A stretch of 64,000 bases of DNA, taken from assembly GCA_947650285.1 (NCBI GenBank), contig CANTFL010001448.1, positions 1 to 64,000 on the forward strand, read 5' to 3'. Position 1 is the stretch's first letter. Each line of letters starts with the position of its first letter. The notes under the pieces were generated by a model. That model saw only the letters and a program-made list of their open reading frames with translations, was not told where the DNA came from and made no database searches. This document shows, piece after piece, positions 54,095 through 64,000 of this stretch. The translations under genes and the position numbers were made by a program. Source of the stretch: Hyaloperonospora brassicae (lineage: Eukaryota > Oomycota > Peronosporomycetes > Peronosporales > Peronosporaceae).

Positions 54095-54173
<79 letters not shown>

Positions 54174-54292
54174 CCTGCCACGCGTCACTTCCCTACTCAA
54201 CTCAAGTCACTCGGCCTCCGCCCCCTTCCCCACTCGTCTGTCATTTGCCAATCCGACAGCGACCGGGGACAGCCTTCAGCAAACCCAACCGA
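53586..54292. other. Spacer with two tandem repeats, PDI promoter
   Basis: At 53750-53865 there are about five imperfect ~22-27-bp units with the core TTGTTGCCATTATTGATAT. At 54069-54173 lies a (TATC)n array of about 26 units, ~120 bp upstream of the PDI start. No gene is seen. Confidence 0.7.
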
Positions 54293-55381
54293 ATGGGCGT
54301 CTTACCACTCGCGCTCTACTCCGCGGCACTGGCGCTCGGCGTCGCCACAGCGGGCGACGTGGCGGTCCTAACGCCCGACAACTTTGACGACGTCGTCGAC
54401 GGCTCGAAGCACGTGCTCGTCAAGTTCTACGCGCCCTGGTGCGGCCACTGCAAGAGCCTCGCGCCGACGTACGAGACGGTCGCGACGGCCTTTGCCAAGA
54501 CGGCCGACGTGGTGTTGGCCGACGTGGACGCCGACAACTACAAGGAACTGGGCGCCAAGTTTGGCGTCACGGGCTTTCCCACGCTCAAGTACTTTGCCAA
54601 GGGCTCGACCGAAGCCGAAGCTTACGAAGGCGGCCGCACGGAAGACGCCCTCGTGGCGTTCTTGAACGGCAAAGCCGCGACGAACGTGCAGGTGGCGCGC
54701 GCCCCGAGCCACGTGGCGGCGTTGACGGACGCGGACTTTGACGCGCGCGTGATCCACGCGCCGAACCACGCGCTGGTCGAGTTCTACGCGCCGTGGTGCG
54801 GTCACTGCAAGAGCCTCGCGCCCGTGTACGAAGAGGTGGGCGCGGTGTTTGAAGGCGAAGACGACGTGCTCATTGCCAAAGTGGACGCGACGGCCAACCC
54901 CGAGCTCGCCAAGCGCTACAACGTCAAGGGGTACCCGACGCTGTTTTACTTCCCGCCCGGGGCCGACGAGCCCGAAGACTACTCGAACGGCCGGGACAAG
55001 GCCTCGTTCGTCGAGTTTATCAATGACCAGGCGGGGACGCACCGCACCGAGGACGGCAGTCTTGCTACTGCTGCTGGTCGCGTGGAACAGATCGAGGTGG
55101 CCATCACTGAGAGCGGCGACATTACGGCCGAAGTGGTGGCGAAGACGCAGGCGATCGTAGACGGCCTGGAAGGCCGCGACGCCAAACACGGCGCGCTGTA
55201 CCTGAAGGCCATCAAGAAGATTGTCGCCAAGGGCCCGTCGTACGTGGACGCGGAGATCAAGCGCCTTGAGGGGCTGCTGAGCAACGACAATGTGACGGCG
55301 CAGAAGAAGACGCTCTTTGGGCTGCGCAAGAACATCCTCGCGTTTTTCCACGAGAAGCAGAACGAGAAGACGGAACTGTAA
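54293..55381 (+). CDS. Protein disulfide isomerase with two thioredoxin domains and an ERp29-type C-terminus
   Basis: Single exon, 362 aa. The ATG at 54293 (MGVLPLALYSAALALGV) gives a signal peptide. Thioredoxin domain a (~22-125) and a' (~145-255) each have the active site YAPWCGHCKSLAP. cis-Pro motifs VTGFPTLKYF and VKGYPTLFYF follow. The last ~100 residues form an ERp29 C-terminal helical domain (AITESGDITAEVVAKTQAIV; GPSYVDAEIKRLEGLL). The protein ends NEKTEL, a KDEL-like retrieval signal. It matches the plant/protist ERp38-P5 type rather than classic four-domain PDI. It forms and rearranges disulfides in the ER. Strong GC3 bias leaves the antisense strand open (54368-55423), which is not a gene. 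Confidence 0.95.
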   Translation: MGVLPLALYSAALALGVATAGDVAVLTPDNFDDVVDGSKHVLVKFYAPWCGHCKSLAPTYETVATAFAKTADVVLADVDADNYKELGAKFGVTGFPTLKYFAKGSTEAEAYEGGRTEDALVAFLNGKAATNVQVARAPSHVAALTDADFDARVIHAPNHALVEFYAPWCGHCKSLAPVYEEVGAVFEGEDDVLIAKVDATANPELAKRYNVKGYPTLFYFPPGADEPEDYSNGRDKASFVEFINDQAGTHRTEDGSLATAAGRVEQIEVAITESGDITAEVVAKTQAIVDGLEGRDAKHGALYLKAIKKIVAKGPSYVDAEIKRLEGLLSNDNVTAQKKTLFGLRKNILAFFHEKQNEKTEL

Positions 55382-55778
55382 GCGGGTGGGGGACGTGCGA
55401 TTTGCCAGGCGTACCTGTAGCATGAGTAGCTAGCAGCTGTGTGTTTGCTTATCCTCGTAGGGTAGCGCCCGAATGTCGACGTGTTCTCCTCGTGCCATGA
55501 CGCTTCACTTGAGCCGTTCGATGCCGATCCGGGGGGGCTCTTCGTCTCGCTCGGTCCGTGCAATCCCCGTCTCAATAGCATCTTCGTTCCTCCATGCTGC
55601 CTAGTCCAGCGTATCCATCCACCCACTGCTGCACTCCCTACCAATCTATCACCCGCCTCTGCCGATGCCTGCCGTCACCTTGCTTCCTGTCTGTACCTTC
55701 TTACACTGGTAATGCACGCAGCACAAGCGATTTGTGACGCGCACGTTCAAGATGTGGACATTGCAGCATTATGTACGT
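55382..55778. other. Spacer between convergent 3' ends
   Basis: No gene seen; 3' regions of PDI (plus) and MED14 (minus). Confidence 0.6.
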
Positions 55779-58700
55779 TTATGCCGATGCCATTTCCGAC
55801 AGCGTGCTGCGCAGCTTATCAGCAAAATTGTGGCAGTCCACGACGATGCCCTTCTCGAACGAACAGCTGGGGACGCGTACGCCTCCCAAAGAACTCTGCA
55901 TCCTCACCGACTGATTCTAGCGGAAACAAAACGTAAGCAAAGCAATTCGGATGACATCAACCGTTTGAACAGCAACGCGTACCTCCAGGAAATAAATATC
56001 TACGGCGCAGCGGTCTCCATAGGACAGGCGAACCTGTGTTTGCGACCGCGGGATCATCACTAACTCGGCAGGTACAAAGGACTTGTCGTCGCCACCATAC
56101 GACTTCTCAGCATAGTATCCCTTCTCTTCACCAGGGAGCTTGAACTTGTAGCCCAGCTTCATTCCCTTACCACCCATTCTGCCTCGAGCAAAAGCCTTTG
56201 GGCCGCCATTTGCTACGTCTTCCTTCGCATCGGGCACAGGATCTTGCCGGTAATATTTGGCGCAAAGTAGCTGGGACTCGACGACGCTTGCCAGAATACC
56301 CATCGGAATGCACGTGCGCTCCAGTGCTTCTACAAACTGCGATGGGTCACTGTGTCCATTCAGCGCTGACTGGATGAAGTGCATCAGTGGATGCTCGGCT
56401 TTGTGGCTGTAGTTGACAACGAAGCCCATTTTCTGCTTGAACTGCACTGCTGCACGATATGTCGTCATGCCGTCCGGCGATGACCCGGCAGCAACACAAT
56501 GCCTCGGGTTTGGTGCTCGGCATGCCAGCACAATGCCAAATGGGTCAGCACTCTCTACGTAAAAGTGCCCGTCGCTTTTGATGTCATTAGTATAGCGACC
56601 TACAGCGGTCAGCATTTTCTCCAACTTCACAGCAAGTTCGCAAAGCGGCCGCACGACACAGATGAGCTCAACCATGAACATCTCCAGCGGATTCTCGCTG
56701 AACACGTCACTAGCTACCAACGTCGTCGGGTACTTGAAAATCAGCTGGCCTCGTGCGTTAACATAGTGCGAGCGATCGGATAACAAATGCGTCTTTGGCC
56801 TCTTCGGAAGAATAAACTTGAACGGCACGGAGGCCAGCTGAAGACACAGCTCGAATCCCCCGCTGTGTTTCAGGTGGCCTTGGATAGCTACAATCGTTAG
56901 TGGATCCGTGTTGACCTTTTCTGGGAATGAAAGTGTAACGACTTGGCCACCTGTGCCCTCTCCGCTCATCGTACCAGCCTCGCCTGAGTAACGGATCCGT
57001 GACTTGCGCCGTCGAGCGAAGTTCACAAAGTGCTGCAACTGAATCCTCTCACTGCACATATTGATCGCGTGCAGCAACACCGACGCAATATGGGGGATGA
57101 CGTTACGCGAGACTACGTGACCCTCGGCATTGTCCAGCCAGTATCCGCTTTTCTTTTGTACTCGTCCACTCTCGAGAAGCATCCTTTTCGCCGAGCGTTC
57201 ACTTTGTTCAGCCAAAGCGTTGTTGACATACAAACCGTAATAACGCTTTCGAGTGTTTCCACACAGACCATTCACAACAATCTCGTTGCAGCGTGTGACC
57301 GATGGGTGCAAATCTTCTTTCTTAAACGCTCCGAATCGCTGGATGAACTGCACACCAGCAGGCTGACCCGGCAAGCCTGCACTCGTCTGGAGCAACGAAA
57401 AACATGGTAATCGCACGTACTCTTCTACTTCTGTAGCTTCGTGCACACTTCCGTTCATCCCATCCACTTCGCCGTACTTATCAATTTCAATCACCAAATA
57501 ACATGTAGACTCCTTGGACGACGTCAACAAAAAATACAAAGCTGTGTCTGAGATGGTTAGATCTTCAGTTTGTCCACCTTGCTGCTGTCGAAAAGCAAGG
57601 TACCGCTCCCAGTTCAAATTGACACTCCGCAATACTTCGATACCCTTGAATGTTGAGCCAATTTGGGCAATCTCGTCAGCCACTATCTCGCACAAGACCT
57701 TACGAACACTCGCGTGTATCATCTCGTTCGACTTGTCGCCTTTTCCATCACCAGAGACCAAAGCAAAATCGCTTGGAAACGATTTGACAACGTTACCTCC
57801 GAGCTCCATTTTACACTGCGTATCCAGTATTCGCTCCAATTGTTTCACCGAGGTATAGAGACTGGCGTGTTTCGCCGCAGCAACCGAGCTCACGATAAAC
57901 CGACCCTCGCGAATGTCAAACGTTATCTCTAAGAACTGCTGCAGTCCGCCAATGTCTGCCCGCGCGATCCGCAAACTCGTGTCGGAACAGACCATAGCAA
58001 CCTTTTCTCCCGTGACCAGTTGCGTGGAAGCCGTCTCGTCTGGAGAATCGACTACAAGTAGTCTGCCTATTGAGAAAAGAGCCGCCGAGACATGGGCACG
58101 CATGGCCGCAATCAGCAGATTTTCGGCACTGAGCAGAAACATATTGGATGGTACCTCCAACGCGCTCAATAATGCTGCATACCCAGGTAGGTTCGGTGGA
58201 AGCGATGGACTAAGACTAACAGAGAGGAGCTTCTTCTTGTTTGGATCGAAACTCAATCGAACACACAAGCTGGATTCGGAATACGGCAGCGTAAAACCCT
58301 TTCGAGCCGTCGCCAACGGTTCACTCAACTGTTGGATCAGTCGCTGCTGCTCGGTCAGTGTCTGCGTCTCTCTCCGCGTACAAGCCTTGGGCCAGTAACA
58401 CATGTCCAACACATTCTGGTCACGATGGTGTGTAATCATGATGCGATTCTTCCAGCGACCTTCCATCAGCAGTTTGCCCTGTAAAGCAAGAATCTGCAAT
58501 GCAAGTGACGAGCAAAACTCGCGCATCACCACAAACGCGTCCACAAACGGCTTCTCAGACTTGTTCATCGCTCGTTGCACAAGGTTCTTCAAATGATTGT
58601 AGTGTGATGCGCTTGGCGCATTCGTGCGAATAATGCGCAGAGCGCTCGTGGACGCTGCTCGAGCGTGATCGCCAAAAGCCCGTGGATCAGTGAGCGCCGT

Positions 58701-59336
58701 GTTCACGCTGATCACGCGCCACTTGGCATCGTTCTCCTTGCCCTGAAGCGTCAACACAATCTCAAACTCTCCTTGCGCTTGGCAGATGACAAACCCTCCT
58801 TCGAGTGTAATGTTCGAGACCTGTTCTGGGATCTCGGCTTCAATCAGCCGGAACCGGATCAAGTCCGTCACTTCCATAGCCGCCTGTTCAATATCCACTT
58901 CAGGTACTTCACGAGGGAACATGGCGTTCTTGATTATCGTTGGCAGCCGTAAGTAGCTGCCGCCATAGAGCACGTCGACAGCCGTACTGAGGTCATACCG
59001 TCGCTCCTTGGCGCGGTTGAGATCTGCGTGCATAAAGAACAGCCGGTCGTTGGTCTCGTTCACATGATTGCGGTAGGCGCTCGTGTGCTGCAGCAACGAG
59101 TCGCACTGGTGCAGGAGCGGCGATTGCACCGACCACTTGAGCACTGCGAGCAGTTGCGCAAAGCGTTTGCGTGCGCTCTGGAGGTGCGCCAGCAATGGCT
59201 CCCGTCGCTCGTCTTCGCGCATTGTCGGCAGATGGAACATGAGCGACCGAAAGTCTTCGTAGCTCTTGTCGACCGCGCGGTGGACGAGTTCAGACGCTTT
59301 GATGCTCGTTCGCTCGAGCGGCGGTGCGTCGCCCAT
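55779..59336 (-). CDS. MED14: Mediator complex subunit 14 homolog
   Basis: Two exons on the minus strand (55983-59336, 55779-55916) separated by a 66-nt intron (GTACGC...CTAG) give 1163 aa. MED14 (Rgr1) is the backbone linking Mediator head, middle and tail. The N-terminal MED14 domain is clear: SELVHRAVDKSYEDFRSLMF, ARKRFAQLLAVLKWSVQSP, LLQHTSAYRNHVNETNDRLF, AVDVLYGGSYLRLPTIIKNA. Later blocks (VSNITLEGGFVICQAQGEFE, DPRAFGDHARAASTSALRII) and repeated alpha-beta segments are diverged. Reading through the intron would end at 55917 with an unrelated tail; splicing instead adds 45 residues (NQSVRMQSSLGG... to EMASA) with the correct phase, which I prefer but cannot prove. Confidence 0.85.
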
Positions 59337-61991
59337 CGCCCTTTGTACACTGACGCGAGCGCAATGTCTTGTGCTGCAATAGAGGCAGCGGTCGAATGCG
59401 TGTCAGACGGTCTCTCGATCCGACAATAGCTTAGAGCGCAGAGGTCCGTCTGTCTGTCTGTGAATCTGTCTGTCTGTGTATCTGTCTGTCACGTCACGAG
59501 GGTCTGTAGGTGCAACAAATAACGAACAGGTGGACACAGCGCAGTGGGATTCGGCGGCACTGGCGCTTCGCGTACTCCTGTGCAGCGCTAGGAACGAGAC
59601 GACAACGACAAAAGCGCTCCCCCCTCTCAGTCAGTCAGTCTCTCAGTCTCTCTCCTCCGCCCTGGGAAGCAATTTCACAAGTGGTGTGAAACAAATCGAA
59701 ATGTTGGTGTCCGTCGGATTTGATTACCTGTGAAATACGATGCGCGTAGTCGTAGCGCGAGCAGGTCGGCGACGCGCTGGACTGTTAGAGATAATAGATA
59801 GAGAGATACAATGCAAACGTTGTAAAAGTAACGATTGCAACAAACTCGAACTTGTCAACGATTTTGACTGAAAATTGGATCTGGTGGAGTCACTTTGTGT
59901 CGTGATGACAGGCGCCACTTACGTTAACACAAATCAGTACATACCGGGTACACCGCCGCCGACATGACCCACTTGACGTCTCTCTATCGATCGCGTGACT
60001 CCGTGTGCTCGCAACAGATCCTTTTACCCCGCGCAACACCTTTTCATGTCTTACTTGATTGCCTTCGACTCGACAATGAGTTTGCCTTCCAGCTCGTATT
60101 TTGTAGCACCAGTAGGTGGAAATACGGGCTTTCGTCTAATCATTTGCCTCCGACATTCTCACACGTGCAGCGCTCGATGCCTGAGCCATCCTCAAGCTTG
60201 TGCTTTGCTGAGATCGCCATGGAACAGCCAGCAGCCAGTGATGATGAATTTCGTGTCCGCACTTCTGCTCACATCCATCGCACCGAAAGGGTTTGCCCCT
60301 TGCACATTACTTCCGCGCACATCAGAAAGTCGTCCACGGCGTTGCATGTCATCGACATCTTTGTCATTTTACTGTAGCACTTGGATCGCTGCGGCTTTCC
60401 GTGCCTGCCCACATTCTCCTGGAACCACGTCATGGCGTCTACCACGTGCGTTGCGCTCGAGTGCTACGGTCGAAAGTCATTATCGACGCCTTTGCACCTT
60501 TCGACACAACTAGTAGCTGCTTCACTTTCATAGACTTTCGGTAGCTCCTCATTTGGGCAGCCATCTCGTTCTTCGGGGATCTTTCTCCCTCCCTTCCTCT
60601 TGGCCGAGTTGTCACCCTCAGCATCAGTGACGCGTCAACCAGCAACGGCGTGGAACTAAGACTGGTTCCATGATAGTTGGAAACCAACGGTCACAGCCAA
60701 AAGGTAAATGCAGAATCCCTTATCAAACACGGAGATGAACGGATGCACAAGAGATGACGCAACGACAATGTCGACGAGCGTGACCTTCTCGTCAGCTCAA
60801 GTACGTGCGCAAATGCAAATGAGTCTATAGGGTCTGAGGAGCGTTCTTCACATTCACCTCGGCCTTATTCGAAGCAGTCCTCTCAGCAGTGCTCCAGAAT
60901 TGCTGAAGGTAAGTGAGACTTCAGATGGCTCTTCAAGCCCTTCGAACACAGGAGTCGGCTCATCATTTACGTGGATGTATGTCGCCTCGTTACACAGAGT
61001 GATGTTATGAGCCGACGTGGTATCGAGCATGACTCTATCGAGTACGCATGCACTTTGGTGATCTGCAAAAGCGATTGACGATGAGCATAATATAGGGACT
61101 AGACTTAGCTGTCTAAAGCTAGGAGCATTTTGCGAGGACCAGACTGCTTTTGTGCTCTTGCAAAAATAGATGAAACCGAACTTAGCCATGCTGTCTTAGC
61201 CGTCATGAAAGTGGCCTATTTTTGACAAAGGCACTGTGCGACCTACAAAGATAAATACAGTCACCATTATATTGTTTTGTGCTCGTTAGAGACTGATCCA
61301 GAAATGACAGCAGGCCAGGCGGTTCGAATTGTCGAAAACGACACGTGGGCCGTTGCTGGTCTTGCCAAAAGCATCGATACCAACAGAATACAAGTTGGAC
61401 CACTTGACTTAGGTCTACGGACGTGTACTGGTACAGATCAACTTCAATAAGTTGTGTTTATAGGGCAATGCTTGGCCTCAAAGTCTAGCTCACTAAGTTT
61501 GCGCATTCCAGGACTCAGCTGACAATAAAAAATGCAGCAGCGAGCCCTGCGAAGGATCATAGAGCACGGCACAATACACTTCAGCTTTTATACCATAGCA
61601 TCCCGCGGTCGCCCAATATCGAGTTTGTTTCTGTTCCGTATTAAACGCTTTTCACATATTAATCCAGCGCAAAGCGTACCGCAAAAGATCCGACCAAAGC
61701 GACATACAAGCCGAAAGCCGGACTTACACTAAACTGTACGTCGCAGCTCCCTATAAGCTAGCGTCGATAGATCGCTGTTGCACCTCGCAAGGTCAGCAAT
61801 ATATAGTGGCATTAAAACAGACCTCACAAAATTATGCATAAGCTGAAAATAGGTATGCATATGCATAATTTAAGGACCGCGACGTGCATAAACTAAGAAT
61901 TTTTTGGTGGTGCGCCGTTCCGCGCCGAGTCCGCCGACCACCCACGTTCTGCTCATTTAGCTGACTTAACCCGCCACCCGAGCCCATTCCG
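59337..61991. other. 2.65-kb stretch without a recognised gene
   Basis: It contains the MED14 promoter and a (TGTC)n run at 59446-59490. Frames at 59995-60513 (plus), 60854-61189 (minus) and 61203-61403 (minus) show no domain I recognise. Just before the hAT-like gene there are TATGCATA-type palindromes (61834-61869), which might belong to the element's terminal region. Confidence 0.5.
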
Positions 61992-64000
61992 ATGCCACCG
62001 CGCACCACTCCATTCCAATCCAAGCACTGCCTGGAGTTCGGTCTCGAGATTGTCTCCCGGGATACATACGGCAACCCGACGGTGCGGTGCAACTTCTGCG
62101 CTTTCGAGGGCCGTGGCCAGGTGACGGTCAACGAGGGAGGAACCCGGAAGCGCAAAAGCCGCGACGACATTGAGTATTTTACGAAGCCGTTCGCGCCCTT
62201 AAACTACCGAAGTCACCTCAACGGGAAGCACAAGGAATCATGGGAGGCGTACCAGCAGTGCTCGACGTCAGCGAAGATGGCGTACTTCAAAGACAAGTTC
62301 CAAAGCGCCAACACACTGCACATCCACACGGACCTGACCAGTGACACGATCGCGTACACGATCAAGGCGCCCATCGTTCAGACGATCATCGGAGAGCTGT
62401 TCTTCAACACCGAAGCGATCGAGGCGCACAGCGACGACGAAGCGGAAGAGGACGTGGCGTCAGCAGCGTTCCACAGAATCGCCAAGCTAGCCAAGCAGAA
62501 GCAACACGCCATGTTGTTGTTTAAGCCGGCAGATCTAGCAGCGGAGGGGGCGGCGTCGTACACGGTGACGATCAAGAATCCGATGCGATACCATTTAGTG
62601 ATTGATCATGTTGGTGCAGGGATTTTGGTTCAGCAGACGGCTCTCGCAATCGGACTCGCCAAAAACCGGGCCCAACTGCCAAATCTGGCCGGCATCAATG
62701 ACCTCATAGTCGGCAAGTTTGTCCGGGTGCAAGTCGCAGTTGCGCTGCAACGTATTGCCGACATGATCAGCAACGACGACCAGGTCTGGGCGTTCGCTTT
62801 GGCCGGTGACGTCAGCACACACCGCGGACATTCATTCTTCGACTTACGCCTGCGCTTGTACTGGCACGGCCGGCTTCTCAACCTGCATCGGGTCGCGCTC
62901 CCCATGTTCGACCGCCACACCGCCGAGAACATGTTCAACATGATTGCCAAGCTCATGGACGCGCTCTTCCCGAATTGGCGGGCCAAGTTGATCGGCGTGT
63001 CGAGCGACGGCGAGAATGCGATGACCGGGTGCCACCGCGGCCTCGTCACGAGGCTAATGTCGGCCGCCGAGTACAATGTTCTGCGCGTCTGGTGCGCTCC
63101 CCACCAGATCGACATCATTGCCAAGCAGAGTGCCGACGGAATCGACGGCGGGGCGTAAAAAAGTTTGTCTATTCCTAAACCGTCTAACTGCGCGCTCAGA
63201 ACAATCTGATCATCGAAATGGGCGTTAAGTGCCCCAAAAAGAAGAACCGCTGGGTGTATCTCGGAAACGTGCTTGAATGTTAAAGGAGAACCGGCGTAGG
63301 CTGATGGCATTCACCGAGGAGAATCACGCCGGGATGATGCCGACTGACTCGTGGTGGACCGTGACCTAAGCTATCACGCCGGCCATTAACGCGACCAACA
63401 TTACATTTGCCCTGCTGCAGAACCGGTCTCTGCTGCTGGCGCAGCAAGAGGCCCACATCATGGTGCTTGTCGCCACGATCAAAACCATGTTCGAACTCAA
63501 AATCATTGATCAGGACGATGCCGACGCGGAGAAGGACGACCATTCGTGCGGTTCAAGACAATGCGTGTCCGGACCGACCACCTCATCACCCTGATCGAGG
63601 ACGAGAGATCAATGGCCCGCGATTGCTTGCTGCGCTTAGATGAGGCCGAGAAGACTGTCGTCCTGAAGCAGATCGTGGCCTATGCGGAGACGCTGGTGAT
63701 CGACCTGCAAGCCATGAGGGCAGAGCGCGACGAGAACAACTTGCCGCGGGAGCTCGTGTCGCCACCAGTTCTACCTGATGAGCTGATCGGACTTCGGCCG
63801 GCCTACGTCATTTGCGATGTGCTGGACCCGCACCGTGAGCGTATTCTACGCTACTGGTCTGCTGAGGACATCGACCAGATCGAGGAGGATCATCGCCAGC
63901 TGGTCGCCGCCTACAAGAACGGTCCCATCCTGCGCTGTGCCATCGACGGGCACTACGTCAAGACAACCTTTGACGACGACTGGGATGTGACGCCTGGCAA
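61992..64000 (+). pseudogene. hAT-superfamily transposase-like gene, broken and cut by the window edge
   Basis: ATG at 61992 (MPPRTTPFQSKHC). A BED-type zinc finger is visible at ~30-80 (VRCNFCAFEGR with CxxC, then YRSHLNGKHKESW with HxxxxH). The core includes WAFALAGDVSTHRGHSFFDL, SSDGENAMTGCHRGLVTRLM and VWCAPHQIDIIAK, typical of hAT transposases. After 63158 the frame breaks: one shift near GGGGCGTAAAAAAG, stops near 63175-63190 and 63282, and another shift near 63543. Coding similarity continues (NNLIIEMGVKCPKK, AFTEENHAGMMPTDSWW, LRPAYVICDVLDPHRERILR) to position 64000. The rest lies outside the window. It could be a decayed domesticated copy rather than a mobile element. Confidence 0.82.

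Noticed and set aside
54368..55423. 351-residue minus-strand frame opposite the PDI gene
   Set aside because: Arises from strong GC3 bias of the PDI codons; Arg/Val/Leu-rich with no domain.
55917..55982. Unspliced MED14 end
   Set aside because: Reading through gives an unrelated tail with an immediate stop; the segment has a GTACGC donor, a CTAG acceptor and joins in phase to a plausible 45-residue end.
1..64000. tRNA and rRNA genes
   Set aside because: No cloverleaf with A and B boxes and no rRNA-like stretch was noticed; a covariance-model scan would be decisive.

Overview
The window looks like nuclear DNA of an oomycete, most likely a Peronosporales species (Phytophthora or a downy mildew). 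The evidence is dense, intron-poor genes with short introns (66-197 nt) whose donors are very often GTACGT-like, oomycete-type MULE, hAT, Ty1/copia and Ty3/gypsy elements, and a lineage-style TKL-like kinase and receptor pseudokinase. Species cannot be fixed from the sequence alone. All exon joins were made by eye from conserved protein sequence and reading phase.

Layout. 1-0.86 kb: two LTRs of a Ty3/gypsy-like family in opposite orientations. 1.4-1.6 kb: a broken 3' exon that resembles a syntaxin tail. 1.9-10.8 kb: a 353-bp, ~98% identical inverted repeat pair enclosing a dead MULE transposase and a nested copia element (5314-10131, 5-bp target duplication ATATT). 11.6-25.9 kb is a gene island: BUD23-like methyltransferase (+), SDHB (+), a PDZ-like/coiled-coil repeat protein (-), a receptor-like pseudokinase (+), WDR55/JIP5 (-) and an SCP2-domain protein (-). 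25.9-28.4 kb has no gene I can name. 28,367-36,344 is a complete but mutated Ty3/gypsy element on the minus strand with a chromodomain integrase and a large extra ORF on the opposite strand. 37.6-59.3 kb is a second island: G3BP-like (+), CNOT10 (-), PRPF8 (-), an N-acylated protein kinase (+), a PDI with an ERp29-type tail (+) and MED14 (-). 62-64 kb: a broken hAT-like transposase gene that runs off the right edge.

The host genes are mostly single-copy housekeeping functions: ribosome biogenesis (BUD23, WDR55), splicing (PRPF8), transcription and mRNA decay (MED14, CNOT10), RNA granules (G3BP), respiration (SDHB) and secretory folding (PDI). There are no operons; neighbours are convergent or divergent with 0.25-1.1 kb spacers.

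The most unusual signal is in the gypsy element. Its LTRs and its coding DNA are packed with short perfect inverted repeats (stems 7-11 bp, loops 2-12 nt), roughly one every 45-50 bp where I counted, and a divergent LTR at 391-859 keeps the same hairpin plan with different stem sequences. The element also carries a ~534-codon counter-oriented ORF that overlaps the pol 3' end by 629 bp. Together these suggest an undescribed structural and coding strategy in an oomycete retroelement.
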